Positions 1 through 11,809 of a DNA stretch of 64,000 bases are shown one piece after another (positions within the stretch are counted from its first letter, which is position 1; the number at the start of each line of letters is the position of its first letter). Below the pieces are notes generated by a model that searched no databases, had not been told where the DNA came from, and worked only from the letters and a program-made list of their open reading frames with translations. This DNA comes from Arcuatula senhousia (lineage: Eukaryota; Mollusca; Bivalvia; Mytilida; Mytilidae). The position numbers and the translations under genes were made by a program. The DNA is taken from NCBI GenBank assembly GCA_963971305.1, contig OZ020309.1, positions 14,439,001 through 14,503,000 of the forward strand, given 5' to 3'.

Positions 1-199
1 CACGGCATGGTGACAGTTGCGTAGACCATAACCTGAACTGTCTGTATACCAAATATCAGATGCCTAGCTATTATACTTTTCAAGCAATTCATTGTCCACA
101 AAAGCCTTACAAAAAAGATTACGCCGCCGTCGTCGCCGCCCCCGGAAAGTAATGTCTATGTCTCGCCTTCCGCGACTATTTGTCGCAGGCAACAAAAAT
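1..199. repeat. tail of a GTCTCGCC-type pearl element (family C variant)
   Basis: The first 60 bases match a unit seen again at 38700-39000 (CATAACCTGAAC, TATCAGATGCCTAG). It runs into a GCC/GTC-rich stretch at 121-145 and ends with GTCTCGCCTTCCGCGA...TCGCAGGC, the partly palindromic 3' end of family C. The left part is cut by the window edge. No coding content. Confidence 0.6.
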
Positions 200-488
200 G
201 AGACCTCTATTTCATGTAGTTGTTTGGGAAACTGTGACAGAAATTTTGAATTTATGTCCATTATGTGAAAAAACCTAAGTATTCGGTAAACAGGAAGTAG
301 ACTACCTAGGAGCATAAAATCGGTATACACCATATGGTACTATATGATAAAGCTGCATACAAAATATCAGAACTCTATCTCATGTAGTTACTTAGAAAAC
401 AGAAGTTTTGTGATGGACGGAGGGACGAACGAACGGACGGACAAGGGTAAAACAGTATACCCCCCCTCTTCTTCGAAGCGGGGATATA
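200..488 (+). repeat. 3' end of a family A pearl element
   Basis: Matches the tandem units at 46110-46883 (TAAGTATTCGGTAAACAG, ATACACCATATGG). It ends in an ACGG-type microsatellite near 418-445 and the hairpin terminus TCTTCTTCGAAGCGGGG. From 489 to 697 I see no gene and no assigned repeat. Confidence 0.65.
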
Positions 489-697
489 AAAATTTATCTT
501 ATCAATGAGAACTTCAAACATATATACATCTCACAGTTACAGCTGTAATTGTACAGACATGATATTTCATTAACCTTTAGTCATAAATTGTAAATGGGAG
601 AACTTTCTTTCTTGGGCTCTACAATTTTACTCTTCCTGGAAAATTATATACATGTATTACATCTTTATGACGAGGGAAGCAGTGTACTTGTACTGAC

Positions 698-832
698 CTC
701 TCCAGTTACCAGTCAAGGCAAAGTCTCTGTTGATAACTATGTCTATTTCAGTGGCGCCATCTGCCACAGCCATTCGGATTTCCTCTAGCCTTGTATTTAG
801 TGGAGTCTGTCCTGATGGGAACCCCGTGGCCA
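698..832 (-). CDS. Deoxyribose-phosphate aldolase, internal exon (about residues 127-171)
   Basis: DERA cleaves 2-deoxyribose-5-phosphate to glyceraldehyde-3-phosphate and acetaldehyde in the cytosol during deoxynucleoside breakdown. On the minus strand the exon reads VATGFPSGQTPLNTRLEEI, then AVADGATEIDIVINR, then ALTGNW, which aligns along its whole length with animal DERA. The Asp in EIDIVIN lies at the position I equate with the proton-relay Asp of bacterial DeoC. Acceptor: AACAG before base 832. Donor: GAG/GTCAGT after 698. It is 135 bp, entered and left in phase 1, so it joins the 1072-1170 exon after a 239-bp intron. The exons holding the Schiff-base Lys lie left of the window. No internal stop. 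Confidence 0.9.
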
Positions 833-1071
833 CTGTTAAACAAAATGATGTCAAAGGATACTTGGGTCATTTTGTTTATTATTCAACTTGTGTGTGCCTG
901 TGAATGTGTTGAACAAAATATATTTAATTTAAATACCTGTGTTTTATTCAACCTCTTTAAATTCCAAAATAAATGTCCACCAGCATCAAGTACCCCACTA
1001 AATTTACTACAAATCTTTTAATTTGACACATGTGGAAATTATGCTATAATTGTACGTAGTATATACTTTAC

Positions 1072-1170
1072 CAGAGGCCACAGGTATGTGTGGAGCATTA
1101 GCCTGTTTTAAAGCCTTCACTGCATCTGCAACTCTGCTAGGGTAAACACAAACAGCCCCAACAGTTATAT
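1072..1170 (-). CDS. Deoxyribose-phosphate aldolase, internal exon (about residues 94-126)
   Basis: The minus strand encodes ITVGAVCVYPSRVADAVKAL and then HIPVAS. This is the AVCVYP strand and following helix of the DERA TIM barrel; the Cys sits where bacterial DeoC has its active-site-adjacent Cys. Acceptor TTTTGCAG precedes base 1170 and donor TCTG/GTAAAG follows base 1072. The 99-bp exon starts with two bases of a split codon supplied by the 40502-40649 exon and ends with one base completed by the 698-832 exon. The intron upstream of it, 1171-40501, is 39.3 kb and consists almost wholly of nested mobile elements. Compared with the human enzyme as I remember it, there is one extra residue before IPVAS. 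Confidence 0.9.
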
Positions 1171-2454
1171 CTGCAAAATACAATGTTATTACCAGAAAAT
1201 TTAACATTTTATCGATCTAATCTTTTCAGAGTAGGAAATGACAGGTTCGATCAATCTGTTGTTCCCTATTGCCTCTGCATGTTAGATCTCTGTTCTGTTC
1301 TGATGACATTTTATTAGTTGTCCAATCAGATTACAGCTTCAAAGATTTTGGAAGCATTACTTATTATGATAAATCCAGAGGATTCTGAAAAAGGTCATCA
1401 GAACAACAAGAGGCTCCCAGGAGCCTGAATCACTCACCTGGTCTTGATGTCAACCCTATGAAGACTTTTGTATAGCTAAATAAGCTGAATGTTTATAAGC
1501 ATGAAAAATCTTTTCTCTATTTGCAATTGCTTTCATTCTAAATAATCAAAAAACACTAAGGGGCTGTAACCCCTATAAGGGGTTATCAGACAACTTCAAC
1601 CCTATGGAGACTTTTGTAGAGCTAAATGAGCTGAACATTTAAGCAAGCAACAGCTTTTCTCTATCTGCAATAGCTTTCATTCTTTAAGCCAAAAACACTA
1701 TTTTTGCCTTTAAGGGGCTGTATCCCCTATAAGGGGTCATCTGACAACTTTGACCCTATGAAGACTTTTGTAGAGATTAATGAGCTGAACATTTTAGCAA
1801 GCAACAGCTTTTCTCTATCTGCAATAATTTCATTCTATAGGCCAAAAACACTATTTTTGCCTTTAAGGGGCTGTAACCCCTATAAGGGTCATCTGACAAC
1901 TTTGACTTTATGGAGACTTTTGTAGAGCTAAATGAGCTGAACATTTAAGCAAGCAACAGCTTTTCTCTATTTACAATAGTTTTCATTCTTAAGGCCAAAA
2001 ACACTATTTTTCGCCTTTAAGGGGTCATCTGACAACTTTGACCTTTTTGAGACTTTTGTAGAGCTAAATGAGCTGAACATTTAAGCAAGCAACAGCTTTT
2101 CTCTATCTACAATAGTTTTCATTCTATAGGCCAAAAACGTGCAAAAACGCTATTTTTCACCTTTAAGGAGCTTTAACCCCTATAAAGGGTCATCTGCCAA
2201 CTTCAAACCCATGGAGACTTTTGTAGAGCTAAATGAGCTGAACATTTAAGCATGCAACAGCTTTTCTCTATCTGCAATAGTTTTCATTCTAAAGGCCAAA
2301 AACACTATTTTTCGCCTTTAAGGGGCTGTAACCCCTATAAGGGGTCATCTGACAACTTTGACCCTATGGAAACTTTTGTAGACCTAAATGAGCTGAACAT
2401 TTAAGCAAGCAACAGCTTTTCTCTATCTACAATAGTTTTCATTCTATAGGCCAA

Positions 2455-5400
2455 TAAAAAGCTACGCCGAGCGCAGCATGATACGACCGCAACATGTTGA
2501 ACACTGTACGTTTGAGGCCCAATATGAATAGCCTATTGCTTTGGTCACATGCAGCCCATGGTGGACTTACAAAGCTTTTTGACATATGCACCCTGTGGTT
2601 GACTTTAAAATGCACATTTGACACATATATATTTACAATAACATCTAATAGAAAAGTCTTTTATTAATTGACATGTTTGGTTCTTTTTTACCCCTTTTTT
2701 TTTTAAATAAAAAGTTAAAAATTATTGCAAATCTGATTGAAAAATACGGGTAGGGATTTTCACATTGATTCCAATGAAAAAAAGATTTTGAAAATCTGAC
2801 GAAAAATAAAAAGTTGATTTTTATAAGTGTGGCATGTCTTTGGCCCCCCTGCAGCAATGTAAAGGTACAATATATTTTCAAACCATGGACACAGTTATGT
2901 GACCGAATTCAATGAGCAATTCAACAACAAAAAAATAATTCAAAATCGAACTAGAATACCGACAAAGTCAGAAAGGGCCCCGCGGCAAATATCTAAGTGT
3001 TTTCAAAATCATACGAACTTTAATAATAACCATGCATATAAAACTACAGATCTGTATTGTTAATAGCCTTTGAGTTTTATTGTTCACAAAGTCCAATTCT
3101 CGAAATCTGTGATTTTCGATAAAAAATTAAGTTTTTTCCAAAAATATTAATCAGATTTGCACGAAATTTTAATATGCAAATCAGGACATGCTACTTAGGA
3201 GCTGAACAAAGTTTCAGAACTGTTTTGTTAACAGTTTTTGAGTTTTAATGTTCACAAAGTCCAATTCTCAAAATCTGTGATTTTCGATAAAAAATGAATT
3301 TTTTTTCAAAAATATTGAACAGATTTGCACGAAATTTTAATATGCAAATCATGACATGCTACTTAGCAGCTGTGCAAAGTTTCAGAACTGTATTGTTAAC
3401 AGTTTTTGAGTTTTAGTGTTCACAAAGTCCAATTCTCAAAATCTGTGATTTTCGATAAAAAATGAAGATTTTTTACAAAAATATTAATCAGATTTGCACG
3501 AATTTTAATATGCAAATCAGGACATGCTACTTAGCAGCTGAACAAAGTTTCAGTACTGTTTCGTTAACAGTTTTTGAGTTTTAGTGTTCACAAAGTCCAA
3601 TTCTCAAAATCTGTGATTTTCGTTAAAAAATGAAGTTTTTTCCAAAAATATTAATCAGATTTGCACAAAATTTTAATATGCACATCATGACATGCTACTT
3701 AGCAGCTGTGCAAAGTTTCAGAACTGTATTGTTAACAGTTTTTGAGTTTTAGTGTTCACAAAGTCCAATTCTCAAAATCTGTGACTTTCGATAAAAAATG
3801 AAGATTTTTTACAAAAATTTTAATTAGATTTGCACAAAATTTTAATATGCACATCATGACATGCTTCTTAACAGCTGTGCAAAATTTCAGAACTGTGGTG
3901 TTAATAGTTTTTGAGTTTTAGTGTTCACAAGAATTGTTGACGGACGGACAGACGGACGGACAAAGTGAAAACTATAGGGCGTCCGCATCGGGGCCCTAAT
4001 TAATAATAAACATTCTAAAACATTTTTGTCAATGCACCTGTTTGATCCCCTTTTGGCCCTTTTTTCTTACAGTAGGGGCCACGAACCCCAAATACAGTAT
4101 AAACCTTCCTTGAGTGGATATAACCATCATATTAAAACTTCATAACAATTGGCTGGTCCACTACAGCTAAATTTATTTAGCTAGACAAACTTTAAACAAA
4201 AATGGCGTTTTTTGCCCCTTTGACCCCTAATTTCTCGAAAATGGTTAGAGATATTGCAAATCTGATTGAAAAACGCAGGCAGGGATTTTCACAAGGATTC
4301 CAATGAAAAAAAAAGATTTTCAAAATCAGACCACAAATAAAAAAGTCGATTTTTGGGGTGTGGCCCCTTTTTGGCCCCCTGTAGCAATGTAACGGTGCAA
4401 TACATATTAAAACCATTGACACATTTAGTTGACAGAATTTTATGAGGAATTTAAGAAAAAAAAGAATTTTCCAAATCAAATGAATAATAAACATTTTACA
4501 ACAGTTTTGTCAATACACCCGTTTTAGCCCCTTTTGGTCCTTATTTCTAAAATGGGAGGGGCCACAAACCCTAAATACAATACCAACCCTCCTTAAGTGA
4601 TGACAAACATCATATTAAATTTCATAACAATCGGTCAATATTTACTCAAGTTATCGCACGGAAACCAAATGTCTACAGACACATTGGAGACCCAATATGG
4701 ATAGTCTATTGCTTTGGTCACATGCAGCCCATGGTGGACTTACAAAACTTTTTTACACATGCAACCTATGGTGGACTTTAAAATGCATATTTGACACATA
4801 TATATTTACAATAACATTTAATAGAAAAAAAATTATTTCTATATTCATTGACATTTTTGACACGATTAAGCCCCTTTTGGCCCTTTTTTAAAAAAAGGTT
4901 AGGTCCACAAAATGCAATAAAAAGCTTCCTTCAGTGTATATAATCATCATATTTAAACCTCATAACAATTGGCTGGCCCACTACAACTAAATTTCTTGTG
5001 TAAAACCATTTGCTTTGACCAACTTTTAAAAATGGCGTTTTTTGCCCCTTTGACCCCTTATATCTCAAAAACAGTAAGAGATATTTCAAATCTGATAGAA
5101 AACTGCAGGCAGGGATTTTCACAAGGATTCCAATGAAAAAAAGATTTTGAAAATCGGATCACAAATAAAAAAGTTGATTTTTTGGGTGTGGCCCGTCTTT
5201 TGCCCCCTGTAGCAATGTAACGGTTCAATATACATCAAAACCATTTAGACATTTTGTTGACAGAATTTAATAAGGAATTCAATAAAAAAAGAATTTTCAA
5301 AATCAAATGAATAATAAACATTCTACAACAGTTTTGTCAATACACCCGTATTAGCCCCTTTTGGCCCTTTTTTCTGAAACGGTAGGGGCCATCAACCCCA

Positions 5401-5586
5401 AATACATTAGGAACCTTCCTCTAGTGGTTACAAACATCATATAAAAATTTCATAACAATTGGTCAATATTTACTCAAGTTATCGCACGGAAACCAAATGT
5501 CCCCAGACGACGACAACGACAACGACGACGACAACGACGACAGCATCATACCATTATACGTCCACAAATTTTTTGCGGTCGTATAA
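2455..5586 (+). mobile_element. Family D pearl/Helentron-like element, copy 1
   Basis: Starts TAAAAAGCTACGCCGAGCGC and ends in a GAC-type microsatellite (about 5510-5545), a hairpin CCACAAATTTTTTGCGG, then TCGTATAA. Body units carry CCCCTTTTGGCCC and AAATCTGATTGAAAA stretches. It sits inside family B unit DNA; removing exactly 2455-5586 restores the A-run seen at the same spot in other B copies (for example near 30893), so no target duplication was made. A family E element (2951-4003) is nested in it. No ORF of note. Confidence 0.75.
2951..4003 (+). mobile_element. Family E pearl-type element
   Basis: Begins near CTAGAATACCGACAAAG with GGGCCCCGCGG, carries about six units of some 168 bp (marker GTTAACAGTTTTTGAGTTTT at about 3227, 3393, 3563, 3728), then GACGGACGGACAGACGG and an end GGGCGTCCGCATCGGGGCCC. 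The two termini are inverted on GGGCCC. Compared with the intact D copy at 27080-27125, it interrupts D sequence between CAAAATCGAA and AATAATAAACATT, with about two bases lost. Confidence 0.65.
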
Positions 5587-5899
5587 AAACACTATTTTTT
5601 GCCTTTAAGGGGCTGTAACCCCTATAAGGGGTCATCTGACAACTTCGACCCTATGGAGACTTTTGTAGAGCTAAATGAGCTGAACATTTAAGCAAGCAAC
5701 AGCTTTTCTCTATTTACAATAGTTTTCATTCTATAGGCCAAAAACATGCAAAAACGCTATTTTTCACCTTTAAAGGGCTGTAACTCCTATAAGGGATCAT
5801 CTGACAACTTCGACCAAGTGAAGACTTTTGTAGAACTTTTGATGCTGAAGCAGTAGCGTGCATCAGATTTCATCTTATACTTTTTGATTTACAAGCCAA

Positions 5900-7392
5900 T
5901 AAAAAGCTTCGCCGAGCGCAGCATGATACGACCGCAACATGTTGAACCCTGTACGTTTTAGGCCTAATATGGATAGTCTATTGTTCTGGACACATGCAGC
6001 CCATGGTGGACTGACAAAGGTTTTTGACACATGCTTCTCTGATGGACTTTCAACCCAGGGGCTAAAAATATAAATTTTGAATGTTGTATTCTACTCTTTA
6101 AAAGAATAATGTTTGGGGAAAAAATTAAAAATTGAACCAGAATTTTTTTAAAATTATGATTACAGCCCAAAAAATTTATTCTTAAATTTAGAATCGCTAC
6201 CTGACAAGAATAAATTTGCAAAAAAAAATTTCAAAATCGGACCACAAATAAAAAAGCCCCATTTGGCCCCTAATTACGTAATAGGGGGAAAAAGGGGGGG
6301 TCGCAAAAATTAATTCCTAATTTTGTATTCGCTATTTGACAAGAACAAACATGCAAAAAAAAATTTCAAAATCGGACCAGAAATAAAAAAGTTTCAATTT
6401 CGGCCCCATTTGGCCCCTAATTACGTAATAAGGGGAAATGGGGGGGTTCGCAAAAATTAATTCTTAATTTTGTATCCGCTATTTGACAAAAACAAACATG
6501 CAACAAAAATTTTTCAAAATCGGACCAGAAATAAAAAAGTTTCAATTTCGGCCCCTTTTGGCCCCTTATTACGTAACAGGTGAAAAAGGGGTGGGGGTCG
6601 CAAAAATAAATTCTCAAATTTGGATTCGCTACTTGACAAAAATAAACTTGCAAAAAAAAATTTCAAAATCGGACCACAAATAAAAAAGTTTCGATTTTGG
6701 CCCCGTTTGGCCCCTAATTACGTAATAGGGGGAAAAAGGGGGGGTCGCAAAAATTAATTCTTAATTTTGTATCCGCTATTTGACAAGAACAAACATGTAA
6801 AAAAAAATTTCAAAATCGGACCACAAATAAAAAAGTTTTTATTTTGGCCCCTTTTGGCCCCTAATTACACAACGGAGAAAAAGGGGGGCGCAAAAATTCA
6901 TCAGGTTCATTCTTTTATTGTAAGAAACATTCTTGACAAATTTCACAGCAATAGGCCAACTAGGACCAAAGTTATGGTGGAAACAAGTAAAATATTTGAA
7001 TTTTTTCCCCTTTTGGGCCCCTAATTTCGAAACAAAAAAAGGGGGGACCCCCAAAATCAATCCCATTCATCCTTGTATGGTAAGGAACATCATTGTCAAA
7101 TTTCATAGCAATTGGATAACTAGAACTAAAGTTATTGTGGAAACAAACAAAAAAGTAGTATTTTTGGCCCTTTTTTGGCCCCTAATTTCTAAACGAAAAA
7201 TGGGGGGACCCCCAAAATCAATCCCATGCATCCTTTTATGGTAAGGAACATCATTGTAAAGTTTCATAGCAATCAGATAACTGGAACTAAAGTTATTGTG
7301 GAAACACTAAAAAGTTAACAGACAACGACGACGACGACGACGACGACAGCATCATACCATAATACGTCCGCAAATTTTTTGCGGTCGTATAA
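5900..7392 (+). mobile_element. Family D pearl/Helentron-like element, copy 2
   Basis: Same termini as copy 1 (TAAAAAGCTTCGCCGAGC ... TTTTGCGGTCGTATAA). The body has about 145-bp units with CCCCTAATTACGTAATAGGG and TATTTGACAAGAACAAAC, then the related CCAAAATCAATCCCATCC units, then (ACG)n at about 7322-7347. It splits family B; deleting it restores the CCAAAAACAGTAG context seen near 30895, with no duplicated target. Confidence 0.75.
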
Positions 7393-7604
7393 AAACAGTA
7401 GTCTGACCCCCCCTGTCTATTTTTAGTAACGGTGGCCATGTTTTTTGACGGATCAAAAATTGAAACACAAGTTTGGTGCAGGACACCCTAAGGATCCTTC
7501 ATACCAAGTTTCATTAAATTCTGTTAAGTAGTTTCAGAGGAAAAGATTTTTTAAAAATTGTTAACAACGGATGCCAAGTGATGGCAATAGCTCACATGGA
7601 CCTT

Positions 7605-8327
7605 TGAGCTAATAATGATATGTACTTCTTCTTTCAGCTTCCTTGTTAATTTTGGCATAATTTAGACCTACATTCAAAATTCTAAAAGTGCAATACTATA
7701 TAAGGTAGGTAATATCGAAATTTAAACCACATTTAATCTAATGTCATATTTCATTCAAAAAGCCTATAGTATGCATGCACCCTTACCAGCAGCACAGTAC
7801 TGGGGTCGACTGTTTTGGTGGTACAATGTAGTAAATCTGCATACTTCCACTCCATGTGCTAGCACATTAGAATCTGAGAACTAAGCTCAGCAAGCTAAGG
7901 CAGCAAAATCACTTTATCATGCATTAATTTACACCTTTTTGCTTTATATTCTCTCGGCTCAAAATATGCATACACATAAAAACACATAAAAAAATGTGAA
8001 AGTTGACTGATTTTGATGAAATTTGGTTTCCAGGTAGATTTGAGGGTCTTGAATAAGAATATGTGGTCAAAATTTGTTTTGCGTTTACCATTGCCAAAAT
8101 GGAGGTCGTCAAATAGTTTTTTACTTATAACTCGAAAACCTTTAGAGATAATATAGACAATATGTGAACCAAAAATGTTCGTCTCTAAAAGACCTACAAT
8201 TTGAGTCAAAGAAGTGCATGATGCAGTTGAGCGGTTTTTAAATGGCAGCCAAAACAGGGTTTCACGAAATATGTTTTTTGCTTATAACTTGAAAACCTTA
8301 GCAGATAGTATAAAGGACATGTGTATG
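7605..8327. other. Unassigned non-coding DNA with degenerate repeat units
   Basis: No gene seen. At 8120-8327 two related half-units (TTATAACTCGAAAACCTT and TTATAACTTGAAAACCTT) resemble the sequence at 10680-10790, so a further repeat family probably spans 7880-10830 and was opened by the insertions at 8328-9446 and 9482-10672. Confidence 0.35.
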
Positions 8328-9349
8328 AACAAGAGTTAACACTAAAGTATGTCTCGCCTGCCGGCACCATCAGAAACAATTATTCTTTCTTACTTCCACT
8401 ATATTTTGAATTTACATGGAATTTCAGTTTCTGAGATCAAAAGATGTTTATAGAACTTAAACATTGCAAATATATGCAATAAAAATAATCAAAGTCACTC
8501 AACCTGAAAATCAAGGTCAAGGTCAAAAGATGGGGATGCAACTGTGCTAAGCTACTACTGGGGCATATGGATACCAAGTTTCATCAACCTAGGACCTATA
8601 GTTCTCGAGATATGGAGGTGCTCGCAAAACTTTTCCATTGCTATTATATGTATTGAAAATTGTCAAAGTCACTCAACCGAAAAATCAAGGTCAAGGTCAA
8701 AAGATGGGGATGCAACTGTGGTAAGCTACTACTGGGGCATATGCATACCAAGTTTCATCAACCTAGGACCTATAGTTCTTGAGATATGGAGGTGCTCGCA
8801 AAACTTTTCCATTGCTATTATATGTATTGAAAATTGTCAAAGTCACTCAACCGGAAAATCAAGGTCAAGGTCAAAAGATGGGGATGCAACTGTGCTAAGC
8901 TACTACTGGGGCATATGCATACCAAGTTTCATCAACCCCGGACCTATAGTTCTTGAGATATGGAGGTGCTCGCAAAACTTTTTCATTGCTATTACTATGT
9001 ATTGAAAATTGTCAAAGTCACTCATCCGGAAAATCAAGGTCAAGGTCAAAAGATGGGGATGCAACTGTGCTAAGCTACTACTGGGGCATATGCATACCAA
9101 GTTTCATCAACCCAGGACCTATAGTTCTTGAGATAGGGAGGTGCTCGCAAAACTTTTTCATTGCTATTATATGTATTGAAAATTGTCAAAGTCACTCAAC
9201 CGGAAAATCAAGGTCAAGGTCAAAAGATGGGGATGCAACTGTGCTAAGCTACTACTGGGGCATATGCATACCAAGTTTCATCAACCCAGGACCTATAGTT
9301 GTTGAGATTTGAAGGTGCTCATAAAACTTTTCCAAAAAGTTAACGTCGC

Positions 9350-9400
<51 letters not shown>

Positions 9401-9446
9401 TAAAGTAACACCTATGTCCCGCTCTGCTTCGCAGGCGAGACAAAAA
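8328..9446 (+). mobile_element. Family C pearl-type element, copy 1
   Basis: Starts AACAAGAGTTAACACTAAAG with GTCTCGCCTGCCGG and ends with GGTAAAGTAACACCTATGTC and CTTCGCAGGCGAGACAAAAA; GTCTCGCC and GGCGAGAC are inverted. The body is five tandem units of 174-175 bp (GATGGGGATGCAACTG at 8529, 8703, 8877, 9052, 9226), followed by a (GCC)n/(GCT)n microsatellite at 9345-9399. The period of 174 is divisible by three, which keeps long frames open; this is not a gene. Confidence 0.8.
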
Positions 9447-9481
9447 TGACTGTCTTGACAAGACCTATAACTTGAGTCCAA

Positions 9482-10672
9482 TAAAAAGCTACGCCGAGCG
9501 CAGCATGATACAACCCCAACATGTTGAACCCTGTGCATTTGCGGCCAAATATTGATTGTCCAATACTTTAGACGCATGCAGCCAATTGTGGACTCGCAAA
9601 GCTTTTTGACACATGCATTCTTTGGAGGACTTTGAATTGCATATTTGAATTTTGTTTACACATTTATGTAGTCTATACCAACCTTCAAGGAAAACTCATA
9701 ATGTGCTTTTGGTCCCTTTGATCCCTAATTTCCCCAAATTGGTAAGCTAACCTGAAAGGAAAATGATGGCATGGATTTTACAAGGATTCCAATGAAAAAA
9801 AGATTTTCAAAATTGGACCACAAATTAAAAAAAATCAATTTTTTTAGGTGTGGCCCCTTTTTGAGCCCTGATAAAACTGTGAATACATTTTCCTGACAGA
9901 ATTGATTAAGGATTACAATGAAAAAAATTATGACAAATTGTATGAAAGAATGTTCTACGGAGTTTTGTCTTTAAACATCCAGTTTCCCCCTTTTAGTCCC
10001 ATTTCTTTGAAATGTTCGGAGCAAAAATCCCTTAATACATAAGGAAACTTTCTCTTGTGGTTAGAAACATCATTTTAAAACAATGTAACAATTATTTTTT
10101 TAAATAAAACCATTTGCCAAGACAAACTCTTATAATTGTCGTTTTTGGCCCCTTTGGCCCCTAATTTCTCGAAATGATATGAAATATTGAAAATCTGATT
10201 GAAAAACAAAGCAGGGAATTTTACAAGGATTCCAATGAAAAAAAGATTTTGAAAATCGGACCACAAATAAAAAAGTCAAGTTTTTGGATGTGGCCCCTTT
10301 TTTGACCCCTTATGGCAATGTAACGGTGCAAGATACATCAAAACTGTTGTTACATTTTGCTGACAGAATTTATTGAGAAAAACAATAAAAAAAGAATGAT
10401 CAAAATCAGATGAAAATTAAACATTCTACAGACATTTTGTCAATATACCCATTTTTGCCCCTTTTTTCTTAAACGGTATGGGCCAGAAACCCCAAATGCA
10501 ATACCAACTTTCCTTTAGTGGTTATAAAGATCATATCAAAATTTTATAACAATTGGTTAACTACAACTAAAGTTATCGCACGGAAACCAAAGAGTCTACA
10601 GACGAGGACAATGACAACAATGACGACATCGCCATTACATAATACAATCGCAAAAATTTTGCGGTCATATAA
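9482..10672 (+). mobile_element. Family D pearl/Helentron-like element, copy 3
   Basis: Starts TAAAAAGCTACGCCGAGC after GAGTCCAA and ends AAATTTTGCGGTCATATAA. It is a shorter body with the D markers GATTCCAATGAAAAAAAG and GGACCACAAATAAAAAAGT. The flanks (TTGAGTCC before, GTACATGATTTGGTTGAG after) match contiguous sequence around 8203-8235, where an uninterrupted relative exists. Confidence 0.7.
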
Positions 10673-11809
10673 AAAAGTACATGATTTGGTTGAGTGGTTT
10701 CAAAATGGAGACCGAAACATGTTTCTGCTTTACATGTTTTTAACAATAAGTTCAAAACCGTAACAGATAGTATGATAAACATGTATACTCATATGAATTA
10801 TTAAGCAAAGTGGTACACTTTAGACTAAGGTAAAAGGTCATTGGTCAAGGTCATTCCCTATAAAAGACAGTTAAGGACCTTGCATTTGTTCTTGGAACAA
10901 ATGTCTTTTCAATTATTAATATTATTTTTCTTTCTATGATTACTAATTCATTTATTTCTTATCAAATTCTTAATCTCATTTCTACATTTCTATTTTCACT
11001 TAAATTATTTAATTCATTTCATATCATTTAATAAATTATCAAATGCTCGACTCAAAGCACATCACTGCAGACCTAAACCTAAGTATAGTCACGGCGTTAA
11101 ACTCCCCAGTCTAACATGCAGAGACATTAGGGAACAATTGATTGATCTGGTTTTAATCAGATTGTGACAGGTTGCTTGGTTGCCCAGGGCACCTAGGTTT
11201 TGGGCAGGGCAACTTAAAACTTTAAAAAATGTGTATAGACATGTAAAGAAATATTGAAAATTTGCATTCAGGACAAAAGTTACTTTTAGAGAGAGTCGGA
11301 AATTGGTTCATGAAATTTTCCCTTGGTAGTTAGTAGCCAGACGCATTAACCACTACACCACCGGCAGGTAGGATGTTTATTGTGTGGCCATTATGCTATG
11401 GGTTAGAAAAAACAAAATTGAACTCTTTGACATTTCAACTGACATAATCAATGTTTTTATTTCAATTTAAAGAACAATACAAATTATCAAGTACAAATGT
11501 ATTTAACTTGTTAACACAGAGAGATGTCTCGCCTGATGCAGCTGGACACAATAAAGAATAAGGACCACCCAACGTGCATCCTCCTGTTTGACAGGAATAT
11601 TTAGTAAGGAATTGTATGAAAGAAGAGGGTGTTGACAATTTTTTTAATTTTTTAATTGTGGCCACATCAGTATTACCTATAAAATCTCAAGCCAGTAGAC
11701 CGTGACTGCAAGAGCATACACATGAAAAACTTTTGAAATTGATCTGTACTGATGCATACCCAATATCAATGGTGTACCATAACTGCTTCATGTTAAACAG
11801 ACATAAGAA
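10673..11809. other. Non-coding; repeat remnant and a SINE fragment
   Basis: The first 160 bases continue the repeat interrupted at 9482. From 10880 to 11280 the DNA is AT-rich and I see no ORF or repeat worth naming. A SINE fragment lies at 11283-11375. The rest to 11809 shows nothing I can support. Confidence 0.4.
11283..11375 (-). repeat. tRNA-derived SINE fragment, box B lost
   Basis: On the minus strand: TGGTGTAGTGGTTAATGCG (box A-like), then CTACTAAC..ACCAAGG and directly GAAAATTTCATGAACCAATT. The full copy at 36001-36344 has a box B segment between these blocks that is absent here. A 3' truncated relic. Confidence 0.6.

Larger units (their letters stand above)
1404..7604 (+). mobile_element. 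Family B pearl-type element, interrupted by two family D elements
   Basis: It starts AACAAGAGGCTCCCAGGAGC and ends at 7560-7604 with GCCAAGTGATGGCAATAGCT followed by GGACCTTTGAGCT. The body (1440-2454, resumed 5587-5899) is about eight units of 150-165 bp, each holding AGGGGCTGTAACCCCTATAA and GCTAAATGAGCTGAACATTT. Family D copies at 2455-5586 and 5900-7392 split it; after each, the B sequence resumes at the next expected base. Non-coding. The short ORFs here arise from the repeat and are not genes. Confidence 0.75.

Noticed and set aside
8544..9312. Long plus-strand frames repeating LSYYWGICIPSFIN
   Set aside because: They are a by-product of 174-bp tandem units (58 codons exactly), which keep the frame open; the same happens at 41228-41419 and 55209-55640.
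9293..9577. Minus-strand frames with poly-Ala or poly-Gly
   Set aside because: Translation of the (GCC)n/(GCT)n microsatellite of a family C element.
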